Position numbers and translations under genes: made by a program
Shown: positions 24,922 to 25,128 of the stretch, piece after piece
Layout: each line of letters starts with the position of its first letter
How positions within the stretch are numbered: position 1 is the first letter of the stretch
Source of the DNA: B18-G4 sp003648575
GTDB taxonomy: Bacteria > Bacteroidota > Bacteroidia > Bacteroidales > B18-G4
DNA length: 25,128 nucleotides
Direction of reading: 5' to 3'
NCBI GenBank assembly: GCA_029942245.1
Contig: JAOZTN010000040.1
Coordinates: forward strand, 1 to 25,128
Notes under the pieces: generated by a model
Databases searched by the model: none
Told to the model about the DNA's origin: nothing
The model's input: only the letters and a program-made list of their open reading frames with translations

Positions 24922-25003
24922 CCGGAAAAGGCATAGTTATTAACAACTATCCATGGTAAAAAGAGCTGATAATAAGTATATTACAGCAAAATTAACAAAA
25001 AGG

Positions 25004-25034
25004 TTTTAAAAATAAATATTCTGTTTTATCTTTG
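25004..25034 (+). promoter_or_regulatory. Promoter for tRNA-Phe
   Basis: TATCTTTG (25027-25034) is an exact TAnnTTTG box. TTTT (25004-25007) is one base off TTTG at the ideal 19-nt spacing. Transcription would start near 25041, about 12 nt before the mature tRNA. Confidence 0.65.
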
Positions 25035-25052
25035 CAGTCGCTTTAAACCCAG

Positions 25053-25125
<73 letters not shown>

Positions 25126-25128
25126 CAA

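Overview
The window looks like ordinary core chromosome of a member of the Bacteroidota, probably an environmental Bacteroidales or Marinilabiliales relative. The reasons are: promoter -7 boxes of the Bacteroidota type TAnnTTTG ahead of several genes; few Shine-Dalgarno sequences; a purH-mreB-mreC-mreD order; a coaX ... lptC / CNNM-CBS / PpiD-like run; and many Bacteroidota-style lipoproteins and outer-membrane proteins. I saw no insertion sequence, integrase, phage gene, CRISPR array, toxin-antitoxin pair or recognisable defence system.

Layout. Positions 1-703 (-) hold comF. Divergent from it, 787-4682 (+) holds a two-domain peptide-type ABC ATPase followed 8 nt later by ribonuclease R. Positions 4758-6082 (-) hold a little-characterised trio: an OB-fold-like lipoprotein, a PepSY-type membrane protein and a 56-residue two-helix membrane protein. 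Positions 6122-8593 (-) hold quinolinate synthase nadA and, with no gap, a 510-residue secreted MORN-type repeat protein. An AT-rich gene-free stretch (8594-9071) separates nadA from the divergent rpiB-lutB pair (9072-10901, +). Positions 10913-16008 (-) carry purH-mreB-mreC-mreD and then a TlpA-type thioredoxin lipoprotein. Divergent from purH is a solitary MacB/FtsX-type permease (16115-17359, +), closed by a clean bidirectional terminator. Positions 17409-24867 (-) carry coaX, an outer-membrane protein, a TPR protein, lptC, a CNNM/CBS (GldE/CorC-like) protein and a PpiD/SurA-type foldase. A tRNA-Phe(GAA) on + ends the window.

How the genes fit together. Two blocks concern the envelope. The Mre block sets rod shape, but the usual mrdA/rodA partners are not next to it. 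The coaX-to-ppiD block joins LPS export (LptC), periplasmic folding and an uncharacterised outer-membrane protein. NadA, CoaX, PurH and RpiB supply cofactor and central metabolism.

Several plausible starts differ from the longest open frame: the ABC ATPase (787), the PepSY protein (5484), nadA (8593), purH (GTG, 16008) and the outer-membrane protein (24152). For the ABC ATPase and purH, promoter position supports the shorter form. lptC appears to need a TTG start. I found no convincing previously undescribed system. The best leads are the 4758-6082 trio, the nadA-MORN pair, the rpiB-lutB pair without lutA/lutC, and the Asp-to-Glu change in CoaX.
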